Positions 1 through 8,486 are shown, numbered from the stretch's first letter. The stretch is DNA of 64,000 bases from Hydrogenobaculum sp. Y04AAS1 (GCF_000020785.1 NC_011126.1:1364001-1428000); one strand, 5' to 3'. The notes: generated by a model not told the origin, from the letters alone. Translations and numbers: made by a program.

Positions 1-759
1 AGAAAAGCTTTTGGAGGAAGACCCTGGGATAATCTTCAGAGGTTTGGTTATGATGAGCTTGATTTAATAGCGCCAAGCCAGGTAGCCTTTGGTCCTAATT
101 GGAAAACTCCCAAAGAGATGACCAAAGAAGATATAAAAAATATCGTAGAAAAATTTGTGAAAGCTACCCAAAGAGCTTTAAAAGCTGGTTTTGATGTGAT
201 AGAAATTCATGCGGCCCACGGATATCTTTTAAACGAGTTTTTATCACCTGTTACAAATAAACGATCAGATGAATACGGTGGGACTTTTGAAAACCGTATC
301 AGGCTTTTAATAGAGATAACAGAAGCTATAAGAAGCATCGTACCCGGTGAGATGCCACTTTTTGTCAGGATATCGGCAGTGGATCATGTGGATGGTGGAT
401 GGGATTTGGAAGATTCTATCGCACTTTCTAAAATCCTAAAAACCAAAGGCGTTGATGTGATAGACTGCTCTTCTGGTGGGATAGCTTTTGGAGCACCGCC
501 AAACGATTATTACAGAGCCCATCAGATAGTGTTTTCAGAAACCATCAAAAAAGAAGTGGGCATAAAAACGATGGCAGTGGGTGGTATCACATCCTTTGAT
601 ATGGCAAACGAGATTATAAAAAACAAAAGAGCAGATCTTGTGGCTATAGGTCGTCTTTTCTTGCAAGAGCCATACCTTCCTATAAAGTGGGCTATGTCAA
701 GAAACATCAAGATAGATATTCCAAATCAGTATCAAAGAGGATATTATTTGGATGTTTGA
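1..759 (+). CDS. NADH:flavin oxidoreductase, Old Yellow Enzyme family (5' end outside window)
   Basis: The reading frame is open from base 1, so the gene is cut at its start and only about 252 C-terminal codons are present. The fragment is the C-terminal two thirds of an FMN-binding TIM barrel. It carries the family's HAAHGYLLNEFLSP segment (substrate and FMN pocket), NKRSDEYGG, and near the end VGGIT and IGRLFLQEP, which bind the FMN phosphate. The pattern resembles the YqjM branch of NADPH-dependent enoate reductases, soluble enzymes that reduce activated C=C bonds. The physiological substrate cannot be read from the sequence. A gap of about 130 bp separates it from the next operon. Confidence 0.9.
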   Translation, partial: RKAFGGRPWDNLQRFGYDELDLIAPSQVAFGPNWKTPKEMTKEDIKNIVEKFVKATQRALKAGFDVIEIHAAHGYLLNEFLSPVTNKRSDEYGGTFENRIRLLIEITEAIRSIVPGEMPLFVRISAVDHVDGGWDLEDSIALSKILKTKGVDVIDCSSGGIAFGAPPNDYYRAHQIVFSETIKKEVGIKTMAVGGITSFDMANEIIKNKRADLVAIGRLFLQEPYLPIKWAMSRNIKIDIPNQYQRGYYLDV

Positions 760-791
760 TATAATTTTCTAAAATATACATCTTGAACACA

Positions 792-827
792 TAAACCGTG
801 GCATACTTGTAAACCGTGGCAAACTTG
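792..827. repeat. Two tandem copies of an 18-bp unit
   Basis: The unit TAAACCGTGGCATACTTG is followed directly by a second copy that differs at one base (A for T). It lies in the gap between the OYE-family gene and the diguanylate cyclase gene. It may be a simple duplication or a pair of protein binding sites. Confidence 0.7.
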
Positions 828-904
828 CTTGTCTGAAAAGTGTTTTTACTACTCTGTATTCCTATCCTATCTTGATCTATATATATTATTATGTTAATAT
901 ATGT

Positions 905-910
905 TAAAAT
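905..910 (+). promoter_or_regulatory. -10-like TAAAAT, 7 nt before the start of the diguanylate cyclase gene
   Basis: TAAAAT is followed by 7 nt and then ATG at 918, with no Shine-Dalgarno sequence between. This fits the leaderless pattern seen at many starts in the window and supports 918 over the upstream in-frame ATG at 891. Confidence 0.5.
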
Positions 911-917
911 ATTATCT

Positions 918-2021
918 ATGCCATTAAAAAGAGAGGGGTTAGAACGTTTTTATATATTTGTTATAACTTTGGTTTTTCTTTTTATATCTTATCAGCTTCA
1001 TGAAATTGAAGTTAAACTTTCTAAGTCTATAATAAATATCGTTTATAACCAAACCCAAGCTACAGTTTCCAATATAGCTTTAAAAGTAAACAACAAATCT
1101 TACAAGGAGCTTGACAACTATCTTCCGCTATTGCTTTCAAAAGATATACAGAGAGTTTTTGTGCTTGCCTATAAAAACGGTATTTTATACAGCGTAGAGG
1201 ACTTACCAAAACATGGTATTAGCTACCCACGGGTTTTTATGCCAACTACAGATGAAAAATATGTTATATTAAAAGCTATAAAAACTGATATACCTTATGT
1301 AAAATACCATGATACTATAGAAAACGTGGGTTTTTCTCTTTACTACCCACTAAACGTCTTGATACACGATAAACCCTATAAAGCATTGATAATAATAGAT
1401 TATAAACTAAGCACGTTAAATAGTCTAAAAGATACCTTAGCGAGGATAAAAATAGGCATAATACTTATCGATATAATGTCGTTGTTGTTTTTGCTGACTA
1501 TAATATTTTTGCTTTTCAAAACAAGAGCTTACAAAATAGAATCTTATATAGATGAACTTACAGGTTTACCAAATAGAAAACTACTTAAAAATATAAAAAA
1601 CCGTCAAGAAGATTACGTAGTTGCTATGTTAGATATTGACTTTTTTAAGAGAATAAACGATACGTATGGACACGATGCTGGGGACATAGTTCTAAAAGAG
1701 GTAGCTCAAGCTATAAAAAGCTCCATAAGAGAAGATGATATTGTTTTAAGATGGGGCGGCGAAGAGTTTTTGATACTTTTAAAATGCAAACACCATGAGG
1801 CTTGTTTAAAGACTTTAGAGCGATTGAGGATAAAAATAAAATCTATTGATATTAATATCAACAATTACAATATAAAACTTAGCGTATCTATAGGGATATG
1901 TTTAAAAGCTAAAAACTTGGATGAAGGTATTAAAAAAGCCGATGAAGCTCTTTATAAGGCAAAAAGAAGCGGCAGGGATAGAATAGAGATTTATGACGAT
2001 AAAAAAGCTATTACTTTTTAG
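918..2021 (+). CDS. Membrane-anchored diguanylate cyclase (GGDEF)
   Basis: Predicted to make c-di-GMP from two GTP. One N-terminal membrane segment, a periplasmic sensor region of about 150 residues and a second membrane segment (about residues 170-200) precede a C-terminal GGDEF domain. The active-site motif is intact as GGEEF (residues 280-284). An RxxD inhibitory-site motif (R271, D274) sits five residues before it, so the enzyme looks active and product-inhibited. There is no EAL domain. An in-frame ATG at 891 exists, but the -10-like box lies between the two candidates, so I chose 918. The 3' end overlaps the next gene by 29 bp, which indicates translational coupling with the TonB-dependent receptor. 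Confidence 0.9.
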   Translation: MPLKREGLERFYIFVITLVFLFISYQLHEIEVKLSKSIINIVYNQTQATVSNIALKVNNKSYKELDNYLPLLLSKDIQRVFVLAYKNGILYSVEDLPKHGISYPRVFMPTTDEKYVILKAIKTDIPYVKYHDTIENVGFSLYYPLNVLIHDKPYKALIIIDYKLSTLNSLKDTLARIKIGIILIDIMSLLFLLTIIFLLFKTRAYKIESYIDELTGLPNRKLLKNIKNRQEDYVVAMLDIDFFKRINDTYGHDAGDIVLKEVAQAIKSSIREDDIVLRWGGEEFLILLKCKHHEACLKTLERLRIKIKSIDININNYNIKLSVSIGICLKAKNLDEGIKKADEALYKAKRSGRDRIEIYDDKKAITF

Positions 2022-3921
2022 TTTGTTTTGTGTTGAATTTATCGTCTCTTTAGGTTTTAGTCAAAACATAAGTAAGCTTTTGTCTATGTACAACAACAAA
2101 TCTGATTTATCTTATCAGACAAGAAAAGAGAGTTTAGGACACTGGATTATCATAACAAGGCAAGATTTACGGCGCATGCAAGCATATACCCTTGAAGATG
2201 TGCTGAAATCAATTCCAATATTTAACTATGGGCCAAATGAAAGCGGGAACTACTCTCTAACGCTAGGTGGGTTTTCTTACGATTATTACAACCAATTTGC
2301 TATTTATATAAATGATCATCTTGTAAACTCTGGTTTTAACGGAGATTTCGATCTGTATGCAGATTATCCTTTAAACGACGTTGATCATATAGAAATATAC
2401 ATTGGCCCAGCTTCTGTCATTCTTGGCAATGTGCCGAAACTTGTTATTATTAAGATATACACTAAAAAACCATCGAGGGAGAATATATCATCTTTAAGAA
2501 TCACTCTTAACTCAAGAGGTGGCTACAATGTTGGGTTTTCTAGTGCAAAACCTATAAATAAAAACTTTTCTTATTCTTTTATGTACGATCAAGCCTACGA
2601 GGCCTTCCAAAAGTTTAACGTACTCAATATAGAACATTCAAGAAACGCCTTTAAACAATACGCTTTTTTAAACCTAAATCACAAAGGATACACACATTTT
2701 TCTAACTGGCATATTGATATAAGCGCTGTTAGATCAAAACAAAACGTATTTGTAGGGGCTGAATTTGTAAATCCAGTGGGTGGTATAGACAAAGACCAAG
2801 ATGCCTATATATCCTTTACAGATTATTTCGATAAAAGCCTAAAAATTCACTTTGCTTTAGACATGGAACATAAAGATAATTATAAAAATTCATTTGATTT
2901 CCCTCTTTACATACCATATGCTTTAAATCAAGGAGAAATACCCATTTTTTACAATTTAAATGCAGATATATACAAATACTCTGGGGATATACTAAAGACC
3001 TTTACCACCGATAAGAATAAACTTATAATAGGCTCTGGTTTTCAGCTTTTAAACTTTAATATAGATAACCTAAGTTACAACAATATACCTATAAATTCTT
3101 TAAATAAACCTACTCATAGAAACTATTACACTGCTTACATAGAAGATCAGTTTAATATAAACGATAGAAACCTTTTGCTTGGAGATTTAAAGTTTGATAG
3201 GTCCTCTTACAACGGGCATTTTGGAAACTCTGATTATTCTGCAAGAATTGGTTATATATCAAAACCCAAAAATAATATAACGTTTAAAGGTTTCATTTAC
3301 AAAACTTATACCCCTCCTTCTTTTCAAAATATTTTATACAGCGGACCTTATCATCTTAACAATGTAAAATATAAAGGTTTAAGCTTTGAAACAGATTATA
3401 ATTTTTCAAGAGATAATATTAGATTCTTATACGCCTACATAGATATGAGAAATACTATAGAACCAAGCTTTAACTATCCTTATGGTTATTACAACATGTC
3501 ATCTCCTATATATATGAACATATTTTGGCTTTCAAACACTTATTTTATAAATTCTTTTAACAAGATAGAATTTGATTATTTCGTTAATAAACTTAACAAA
3601 TCATATCATTCGCCAAATGAAGGGTTTTCTATAAAACTTTTTGATAGGTATAAAAATATATATTTTTACAATGAACTTGTATACAGAAGTCCTTTTGATG
3701 GGTATTTTGGTATAAATGAGCCCTCCACATACATGTGGGATAGTGCCATCACTTACCATATAAACCCTTATTACAGCATAACGCTAAAAGCTCAAAACAT
3801 ACTAAACAGCTCTTACAAGGTGCCAATTATCGTATATGATCAAAACGGCAATCCAAGTGGTTTGTACAACGTAAACGCCTATCCTACGACTTTTTATATA
3901 AGCTTAGAGAGACTTTTCTAA
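1993..3921 (+). CDS. TonB-dependent outer-membrane receptor
   Basis: A 642-residue protein with an N-terminal signal peptide (hydrophobic residues about 5-23). It has a plug-like region at about 45-160 (VDHIEIYIGPASVILGN, IIKIYTKKP) and then a long beta-strand-rich region with many aromatic residues. It ends in a strand with C-terminal Phe (YISLERLF), as usual for outer-membrane barrels. I see no clear TonB box at the mature N-terminus. It would import a scarce ligand across the outer membrane with energy from TonB; the ligand is unknown. It is in an operon with the diguanylate cyclase upstream and a small periplasmic protein downstream (TAATG overlap), which suggests that uptake and c-di-GMP signalling are linked. 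Confidence 0.85.
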   Translation: MTIKKLLLFSLFCVEFIVSLGFSQNISKLLSMYNNKSDLSYQTRKESLGHWIIITRQDLRRMQAYTLEDVLKSIPIFNYGPNESGNYSLTLGGFSYDYYNQFAIYINDHLVNSGFNGDFDLYADYPLNDVDHIEIYIGPASVILGNVPKLVIIKIYTKKPSRENISSLRITLNSRGGYNVGFSSAKPINKNFSYSFMYDQAYEAFQKFNVLNIEHSRNAFKQYAFLNLNHKGYTHFSNWHIDISAVRSKQNVFVGAEFVNPVGGIDKDQDAYISFTDYFDKSLKIHFALDMEHKDNYKNSFDFPLYIPYALNQGEIPIFYNLNADIYKYSGDILKTFTTDKNKLIIGSGFQLLNFNIDNLSYNNIPINSLNKPTHRNYYTAYIEDQFNINDRNLLLGDLKFDRSSYNGHFGNSDYSARIGYISKPKNNITFKGFIYKTYTPPSFQNILYSGPYHLNNVKYKGLSFETDYNFSRDNIRFLYAYIDMRNTIEPSFNYPYGYYNMSSPIYMNIFWLSNTYFINSFNKIEFDYFVNKLNKSYHSPNEGFSIKLFDRYKNIYFYNELVYRSPFDGYFGINEPSTYMWDSAITYHINPYYSITLKAQNILNSSYKVPIIVYDQNGNPSGLYNVNAYPTTFYISLERLF

Positions 3922-4352
3922 TGAGGCTTTTGCTAATTCTTGTTATCATACCCTATATAAGCTTAGCTTTTCAGATAGAAAAGCATGTCATACTCTCGAG
4001 GTTAATAGAGAAAATAGCTATAGCGCTAACCCGTAAAAACCATCCGAAAATATGCCAAGACGGTGTAAATATTAGTCCTGTAGCTCATTATTTTAGGTAT
4101 GCTAGTTTTACTTTAAATTGTAACAATGCAGATATTGTGGTATCTAACTCTTATATACCAGCTTTTCACAAGCCCTTTTTAGCGATGAGTTATAATGCTT
4201 TGTTTAAAAATCCCGATGCTGTAGCTGGGCTTTATTGGCTCGATGGAAGATATCAGCTTGTGTTTGTAAAAGAAAGACTAAGAAGGTTTGGTATAAATCT
4301 ACCAAAAGATTATAAACCTTTTGAAGTAAGCATAAAAGATTTAATTTTCTAA
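3921..4352 (+). CDS. Small exported protein of unknown function, partner of the TonB receptor
   Basis: 143 residues with a signal peptide (MRLLLILVIIPYISLAF) and a mature part of about 125 residues. Two cysteines (in PKICQDG and LNCNN) could form a disulfide. A conserved-looking end has the form YWLDGRYQLVFVKERLRRFG followed by INLPKDYKPF. This resembles, from memory, small periplasmic proteins of Campylobacterota and Aquificales encoded beside GGDEF and TonB-receptor genes, but I cannot name a family. The start overlaps the receptor stop by one base. A periplasmic ligand-binding or adaptor role between receptor and cyclase is inference. Confidence 0.6.
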   Translation: MRLLLILVIIPYISLAFQIEKHVILSRLIEKIAIALTRKNHPKICQDGVNISPVAHYFRYASFTLNCNNADIVVSNSYIPAFHKPFLAMSYNALFKNPDAVAGLYWLDGRYQLVFVKERLRRFGINLPKDYKPFEVSIKDLIF

Positions 4353-4374
4353 ATTAAACAAACCTTCTAAATGC

Positions 4375-4380
4375 TAAAAT
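4375..4380 (+). promoter_or_regulatory. -10-like TAAAAT, 7 nt before purB
   Basis: TAAAAT ends 7 nt before the purB ATG and no ribosome binding site lies between, which is consistent with a leaderless transcript. Confidence 0.5.
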
Positions 4381-4387
4381 ATTTTGT

Positions 4388-5689
4388 ATGATAGAAAGAT
4401 ATACAAGAAAAGAAATGGCTGAAATATTCTCCAATTTAAACAAGTATAAGAAGTGGCTTGAAGTAGAGTTATCTGTTTTATATGCTATGGCAGAGCTTGG
4501 TATAATACCAAAAGAAGCTTACAAAGTTATAGATAGTAAAGCATATGTGGATGAAAGTGTAGAAAAGAAAATAGATGAGTATGAGAGGATATATAAGCAC
4601 GATGTGCTTGCTTTTGTAAGTGCCATAGGAGAGCAGCTTGGTGAATATTCAAAGTATTTTCACATGGGGCTTACATCTTCCGATATCTTAGATACAGCTC
4701 TTAGTTTAGTACTAAAAGATGCTATAGATAGCATAATAATTGATATTGATATAGTTTTGGAGCTTTTAAAAGAAAAAGCTTTTAGATATAAAGACAGTGT
4801 TATGATGGGAAGAACCCACGGGGTGCATGCAGAACCTATAAGCGTAGGGCTTAAATTTGCCTCTTGGTACGATGAGTTAAAAAGGCAAAAAGAGCGCCTT
4901 CAAGTGGCAAAAAAAGATGTATTAAAAGGGAAAATCTCCGGAGCAGTAGGTACGTTTTCAAACGTAGACCCAGAGGTAGAAAAAATAGCCCTTCAAAAGC
5001 TTGGGCTTGAACCAGAACCAGCTCCCACTCAGATAGTGCATAGGGATAGACACGCTTATCTTATGAGTGTACTTTCTTTGATAGGCTCTTCTTTGGAAAA
5101 GTTTGCCACAGAGATAAGACATTACCAGAAAACAGAAGTCCTTGAAATGGAAGAGCCTTTTTCAGAATCTCAAAGGGGATCTTCTGCCATGCCCCATAAG
5201 AAAAACCCAATACACGCCGAGAGAATATGTGGACTTGCAAGAGTTATGAGAGCAAACATGATAGCCGCTTTTGAAAATATAGCCCTTTGGCACGAAAGAG
5301 ATATATCTCATTCATCAGCGGAGCGTATCATAATACCAGATACTTTTATAGGCCTTGATTATATGTTTGGGCTTTTTGAATACATATTGAAGGGCTTGAA
5401 GGTAAATACGGATAGAATGCTAAAAAATATGGATATTTCAAAAGGTCTTTACTTTTCTTCAAAAGTTCTTGTTTATCTTATGCAAAAAGGTGTAGATAGA
5501 GACAGCGCTTACGATATAGTAAAAAGATGTGCTATGAGAAGCTGGGATGAAGAGATTATGTTTAAAGATGCTCTTTTAGAAGACAAAGAAGCCTCCAAAT
5601 ACCTTACAAAAGAAGATCTAGATAAGATAATGGACCCTTATGAATTTATAAAACATAGGGATTATATATTTAAACGAGTTTTTGGATGA
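4388..5689 (+). CDS. purB: Adenylosuccinate lyase
   Basis: 433 residues, normal length. It cleaves SAICAR to AICAR plus fumarate and adenylosuccinate to AMP plus fumarate in purine synthesis. The fumarase/aspartase superfamily signature SSAMPHKKNP is at 265-274 (flexible signature loop) and GRTHGVHAEP, with the catalytic His region, is at 141-150. TSSDILDTAL near residue 96 is the first conserved region. The stop codon overlaps the next gene by 4 bp. Confidence 0.97.
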   Translation: MIERYTRKEMAEIFSNLNKYKKWLEVELSVLYAMAELGIIPKEAYKVIDSKAYVDESVEKKIDEYERIYKHDVLAFVSAIGEQLGEYSKYFHMGLTSSDILDTALSLVLKDAIDSIIIDIDIVLELLKEKAFRYKDSVMMGRTHGVHAEPISVGLKFASWYDELKRQKERLQVAKKDVLKGKISGAVGTFSNVDPEVEKIALQKLGLEPEPAPTQIVHRDRHAYLMSVLSLIGSSLEKFATEIRHYQKTEVLEMEEPFSESQRGSSAMPHKKNPIHAERICGLARVMRANMIAAFENIALWHERDISHSSAERIIIPDTFIGLDYMFGLFEYILKGLKVNTDRMLKNMDISKGLYFSSKVLVYLMQKGVDRDSAYDIVKRCAMRSWDEEIMFKDALLEDKEASKYLTKEDLDKIMDPYEFIKHRDYIFKRVFG

Positions 5690-6267
5690 GCTATTTTGCT
5701 AAAAGCCTAAAACCAATCTTTGAAAAGACTGTATACCCAATTCTTGTTTTTTTAAAAGAAAAAAACATAGACCCAAACACAATTTCTCTATCCGGGGTTG
5801 TTGAAATATCGATAGGTTCTTTTTTTGTTTATGAAGGGTATAATCATATTGGAAGCTTGATTCTTCTAATAGGTGGGCTGTTTGATGCTTTGGACGGAGC
5901 ACTTGCTAGGCTTACAAACAAAAGCTCTTCCTTTGGTGCTTTCTTAGATTCCACTATAGATAGATTATCAGATGCTTTACCAATAGGTGCTATTATACTT
6001 TTTTTCTCAAAAACTCAAGATATAGAAGGTGTATTTTTTGGGCTTTTAGCATTGGTGTTTAGTTTTACAGTAAGCTATACAAAAGCTCGTTCTCATAGTC
6101 TTGGTGTTGATATTCCGGTGGGTTTTTTTGAAAGGACGGAGCGTTTTGGTACAATAGTAATATTTACATTTCTTGGGTTTTATAAACTTGGGCTTTTGAT
6201 AGTAGGCATAGGGGCTTTTTATACAACCTTAGAAAGAATATTTTACGCAAAAAAACATCTTTCTTAA
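5686..6267 (+). CDS. CDP-alcohol phosphatidyltransferase
   Basis: A 193-residue integral membrane enzyme. The complete family signature D-x2-D-G-x2-A-R-x8-G-x3-D-x3-D is present, with D67, D70, G71, A74, R75, G84, D88 and D92. It transfers a phosphatidyl group from CDP-diacylglycerol to an alcohol in phospholipid synthesis. The alcohol (glycerol-3-phosphate, inositol-phosphate or other) cannot be decided from the motif. Several hydrophobic helices surround the signature. It is coupled to purB by a 4-bp overlap and its 3' end meets the convergent era gene. Confidence 0.9.
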   Translation: MSYFAKSLKPIFEKTVYPILVFLKEKNIDPNTISLSGVVEISIGSFFVYEGYNHIGSLILLIGGLFDALDGALARLTNKSSSFGAFLDSTIDRLSDALPIGAIILFFSKTQDIEGVFFGLLALVFSFTVSYTKARSHSLGVDIPVGFFERTERFGTIVIFTFLGFYKLGLLIVGIGAFYTTLERIFYAKKHLS

Positions 6268-7159
6268 CCCATATAACCCATATACTTTACATACTCTGGT
6301 TTTGTTCGCCAGTTTGTAGCTTCTACCGTTAGCTCTAAGAATACCCTTTTCCCAAGTAAAAATTCAAGTTCTTTTCTAGCTTCCATGCCTATTTTTTTAA
6401 GATTTTGACCGTTTTTACCTATAATGATAGGTTTTAGATTTTCTCTATCTACTAAAATCCTAGCTTTTATTACAATCATGTCTTTGTTGTTTTTGGCAGG
6501 TTCTATAGAATCTGTTATTACCATTACAGAATGAGGTACTTCTTGATATGTCCTTTGAAGGACTTTTTCCCTTATAATCTCTGACACATGAAGTCTTAAA
6601 GGCAAAGAAGCGTCTTCTTCATGTTCAAACATCTTGATCTCTTGTTCTGGTAAGTATTTTACGATTGTTTTTAAAAGCTCATCTATATTTGATTTTTGGT
6701 AGCGCTCACTGGGACTATTTCTTCTAGTGCAAAGGTTTTTGACACCTCTTCTATAAGCTCTAAAACCTGTTCTTTTGATATACCATCTATTTTGTTTAAA
6801 ACACCTATTATTTTTTTATCAGAGTAATCTCTTTTTAGGATTTTAAAAAGATTTAAATCCTCTTCGGTAATACAAGTTTTAACATCAAATACAAACAAAA
6901 GCACGTCAACATCTTCCAAAGATTCTTTGGCAGCTTTTACCATGTATTCTTCCATGAGGTCCTTGGGTCTTTTCATGAATCCAGGAGTATCTACAAAAAT
7001 AATTTGAGCATCTTCTAAATTTTTTACACCCATAACTCTTATACGGGTGGTGCCAGCTACGTTAGATACTATGGATACTTTTTTACCGAGTATAGCGTTT
7101 AGCAAAGAAGATTTCCCTGCGTTTGGCTTTCCTATTATGCTTACAAATCCAACTTTCAT
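6264..7159 (-). pseudogene. era: GTPase Era, split by a 1-nt frameshift
   Basis: Era binds 16S rRNA through a KH domain and helps 30S maturation. The N-terminal frame starts with ATG at 7159 and has G1 (GKPNAGKS, residues 10-17), G2 Thr, G3 DTPG (57-60) and G4 NKID (122-125). It runs into a TAG (6683-6685) just after the G5 motif SATKN. Shifted by -1 at the A5 run (complement of 6693-6697), the next frame continues at once with SNIDELLKTIVKYLPE, then a KH domain with the motif IIGKNGQNLKKIG, and ends normally at 6264. Adding one base, for example A6 instead of A5, restores a full-length Era of about 298 residues. It is either an assembly error or a true lesion. Confidence 0.85.
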
Positions 7160-7165
7160 CTTTTG

Positions 7166-7171
7166 ATTATA
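7166..7171 (-). promoter_or_regulatory. -10 TATAAT, 6 nt before era
   Basis: On the minus strand a perfect TATAAT is followed by CAAAAG and then the era ATG. There is no room for a Shine-Dalgarno sequence, so the transcript would be leaderless. Confidence 0.6.
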
Positions 7172-7173
7172 GC

Positions 7174-7201
7174 AAAAAGCGGATATCGCTATCCGCTTTT
7201 A
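7174..7201 (-). terminator. Intrinsic terminator after the disulfide oxidoreductase gene
   Basis: A perfect 11-bp stem (7175-7185 with 7190-7200, core GCGGATA/TATCCGC) encloses a 4-nt loop. On the minus strand a T5 run follows. It lies 5 bp beyond the stop codon of the upstream gene and just ahead of the era -10 box. Confidence 0.85.
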
Positions 7202-7205
7202 TATT

Positions 7206-7871
7206 TTAGTTTAGGCTTTTAAGCTTTGATGCTACAGATGTAATATAGCCTAAGAAAGCTTCTTCAGGCTGAGCACCTACAAACTCTGTAAGTCCATTGT
7301 TTAACACAATCTTTGGCACTCCTACCACTTGAAATCTTTCCGATAGGTCCATATTTTCTGAAGCATCTATAGCTTTTGATGTGATATAGTCGTTGGCTAT
7401 TGCAAATTTAAAAGCTGTTATGGCAGCAGCAGGACAATATCCACAAGAGGTGGTTACAAACACCATTATATCTATAGGTACATCTACATCTTTTAATATC
7501 TCAAGGGTTCTTTCTTTAAGTCCAGGATCTCTTTGAGATACCTGGATAATACCATGTATAAGTGTATTAAACTCAAGACCTGCTGGAAGACCTATATATC
7601 TTATGCCATAATCTTTTTCACCTTCTATTGCGAGCGTTGGCACTCTTTCTATACCGTAGGAAGAGGCTAGTTCTTGGTTGGTAAGCGGTGAAACAATCTC
7701 CAAGGAGAGCTTATCTCCACCTACCTCTTTGACTTCTTGCATCAACTGTTCTGTTATGCCACAACTCTCACAACCTATAGCCTGTGAGAATAGCTTTAGC
7801 TTTACGGGTTCCTTGAGGTTCTTTTCAAATATGTCCTTTAACTGTGCCCTTGTTTCTAAGTCTAAAAGCAT
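7206..7871 (-). CDS. Protein disulfide oxidoreductase (two thioredoxin folds)
   Basis: 221 residues starting at ATG 7871 behind a strong AAGGAGG; a longer frame reaching back to 8000 would overlap the haemerythrin gene and lacks this site. There are two thioredoxin-like units, each with an active-site CxxC: CESC at 34-37 and CGYC at 143-146, plus cis-Pro motifs (VPTL, VPKI). This is the glutaredoxin-like PDO family typical of hyperthermophilic archaea and Aquificales, which forms and rearranges disulfides in intracellular proteins. It sits in an operon behind the haemerythrin-like gene and near a thioredoxin-reductase homologue that could recycle it. Confidence 0.92.
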   Translation of the reverse strand: MLLDLETRAQLKDIFEKNLKEPVKLKLFSQAIGCESCGITEQLMQEVKEVGGDKLSLEIVSPLTNQELASSYGIERVPTLAIEGEKDYGIRYIGLPAGLEFNTLIHGIIQVSQRDPGLKERTLEILKDVDVPIDIMVFVTTSCGYCPAAAITAFKFAIANDYITSKAIDASENMDLSERFQVVGVPKIVLNNGLTEFVGAQPEEAFLGYITSVASKLKSLN

Positions 7872-7933
7872 AAACACCTCCTTAAAGGATAAAAAATTTA
7901 TTATATTAATATAATCTTTTTTCCGTGATAAAT

Positions 7934-8338
7934 CTATAGATAATCTGCTAAATATTGAGCCGTGACAGTATCCATCGTTGGTACATGTATTATAAGCCAA
8001 GGTACAAATTTTTGTTCTAAGTAGTTTGTTATTAGCTCTTTATTTTTAGTGGCGTAGAAATCCTCTTTTAATTTGTTTAGTTCAGACATCCTCATTTCAT
8101 GCTCTTGCCTGTGCATAGGATAGGCAAAAAATCCTGTCTCTTTCATGGCGTTGTTCTCAAATTCAAAATGATAAACTACATCTGCTAAAAAATCTTCAAA
8201 AAGTTTTTCTATGCGTTCTATGGGTTCGTTGTTTTTTATCGCGTCGTAAAGCTCATTGAGAAGGTCTATTTCTTCAAAGTGTATATCGTTCATTTCCATC
8301 AAAGCTACCTGCGGTATCCTTTCCTTTGGTAAAAGCAT
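7934..8338 (-). CDS. Haemerythrin-like non-haem di-iron protein
   Basis: 134 residues, the length of a single-domain bacteriohaemerythrin. The full set of iron ligands is visible in family order: H20, H57 and E61 (HxxxE), H76 and H80 (HxxxH), H118 and D123 (HxxxxD). Such proteins bind O2 reversibly and act in oxygen delivery, sensing or detoxification in the cytoplasm. There is a good ribosome binding site (TTAGGAGG). It is first in an operon with the protein disulfide oxidoreductase and divergent from the thioredoxin-reductase homologue, which suggests an oxygen/redox role. Confidence 0.9.
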   Translation of the reverse strand: MLLPKERIPQVALMEMNDIHFEEIDLLNELYDAIKNNEPIERIEKLFEDFLADVVYHFEFENNAMKETGFFAYPMHRQEHEMRMSELNKLKEDFYATKNKELITNYLEQKFVPWLIIHVPTMDTVTAQYLADYL

Positions 8339-8379
8339 AAATACCTCCTAAAATTTCTTGCTTGAAATAAGTAAATGTT

Positions 8380-8407
8380 AATTTATATTTTGTACTTGAT
8401 TTGTCAA
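8380..8407 (-). promoter_or_regulatory. Promoter of the haemerythrin/disulfide oxidoreductase operon
   Basis: On the minus strand a perfect -35 TTGACA (8402-8407) stands 16 bp from a -10-like TAAATT (8380-8385). A leader of about 35 nt with a Shine-Dalgarno sequence follows, so this operon has a conventional leader, unlike many in the window. Confidence 0.6.
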
Positions 8408-8486
8408 TATGCATTTTATCACTACAAATACATTGCTTTTATATTATTTTACATATATTTGTTATATCTTGCGCTTTAAATTTAGA

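Noticed and set aside
891..917. ATG at 891 as the start of the diguanylate cyclase
   Set aside because: The -10-like TAAAAT (905-910) lies after it and the added nine residues give no motif; ATG 918 fits better.
6683..6700. Programmed -1 frameshift in era
   Set aside because: The site has CCAAAAAT instead of an X_XXY_YYZ heptamer, no downstream pseudoknot was evident and bacterial era is not known to use recoding. An indel is simpler.
7872..8000. N-terminal extension of the protein disulfide oxidoreductase to 8000
   Set aside because: It would overlap the haemerythrin gene by 67 bp and pass over a strong AAGGAGG that serves ATG 7871.
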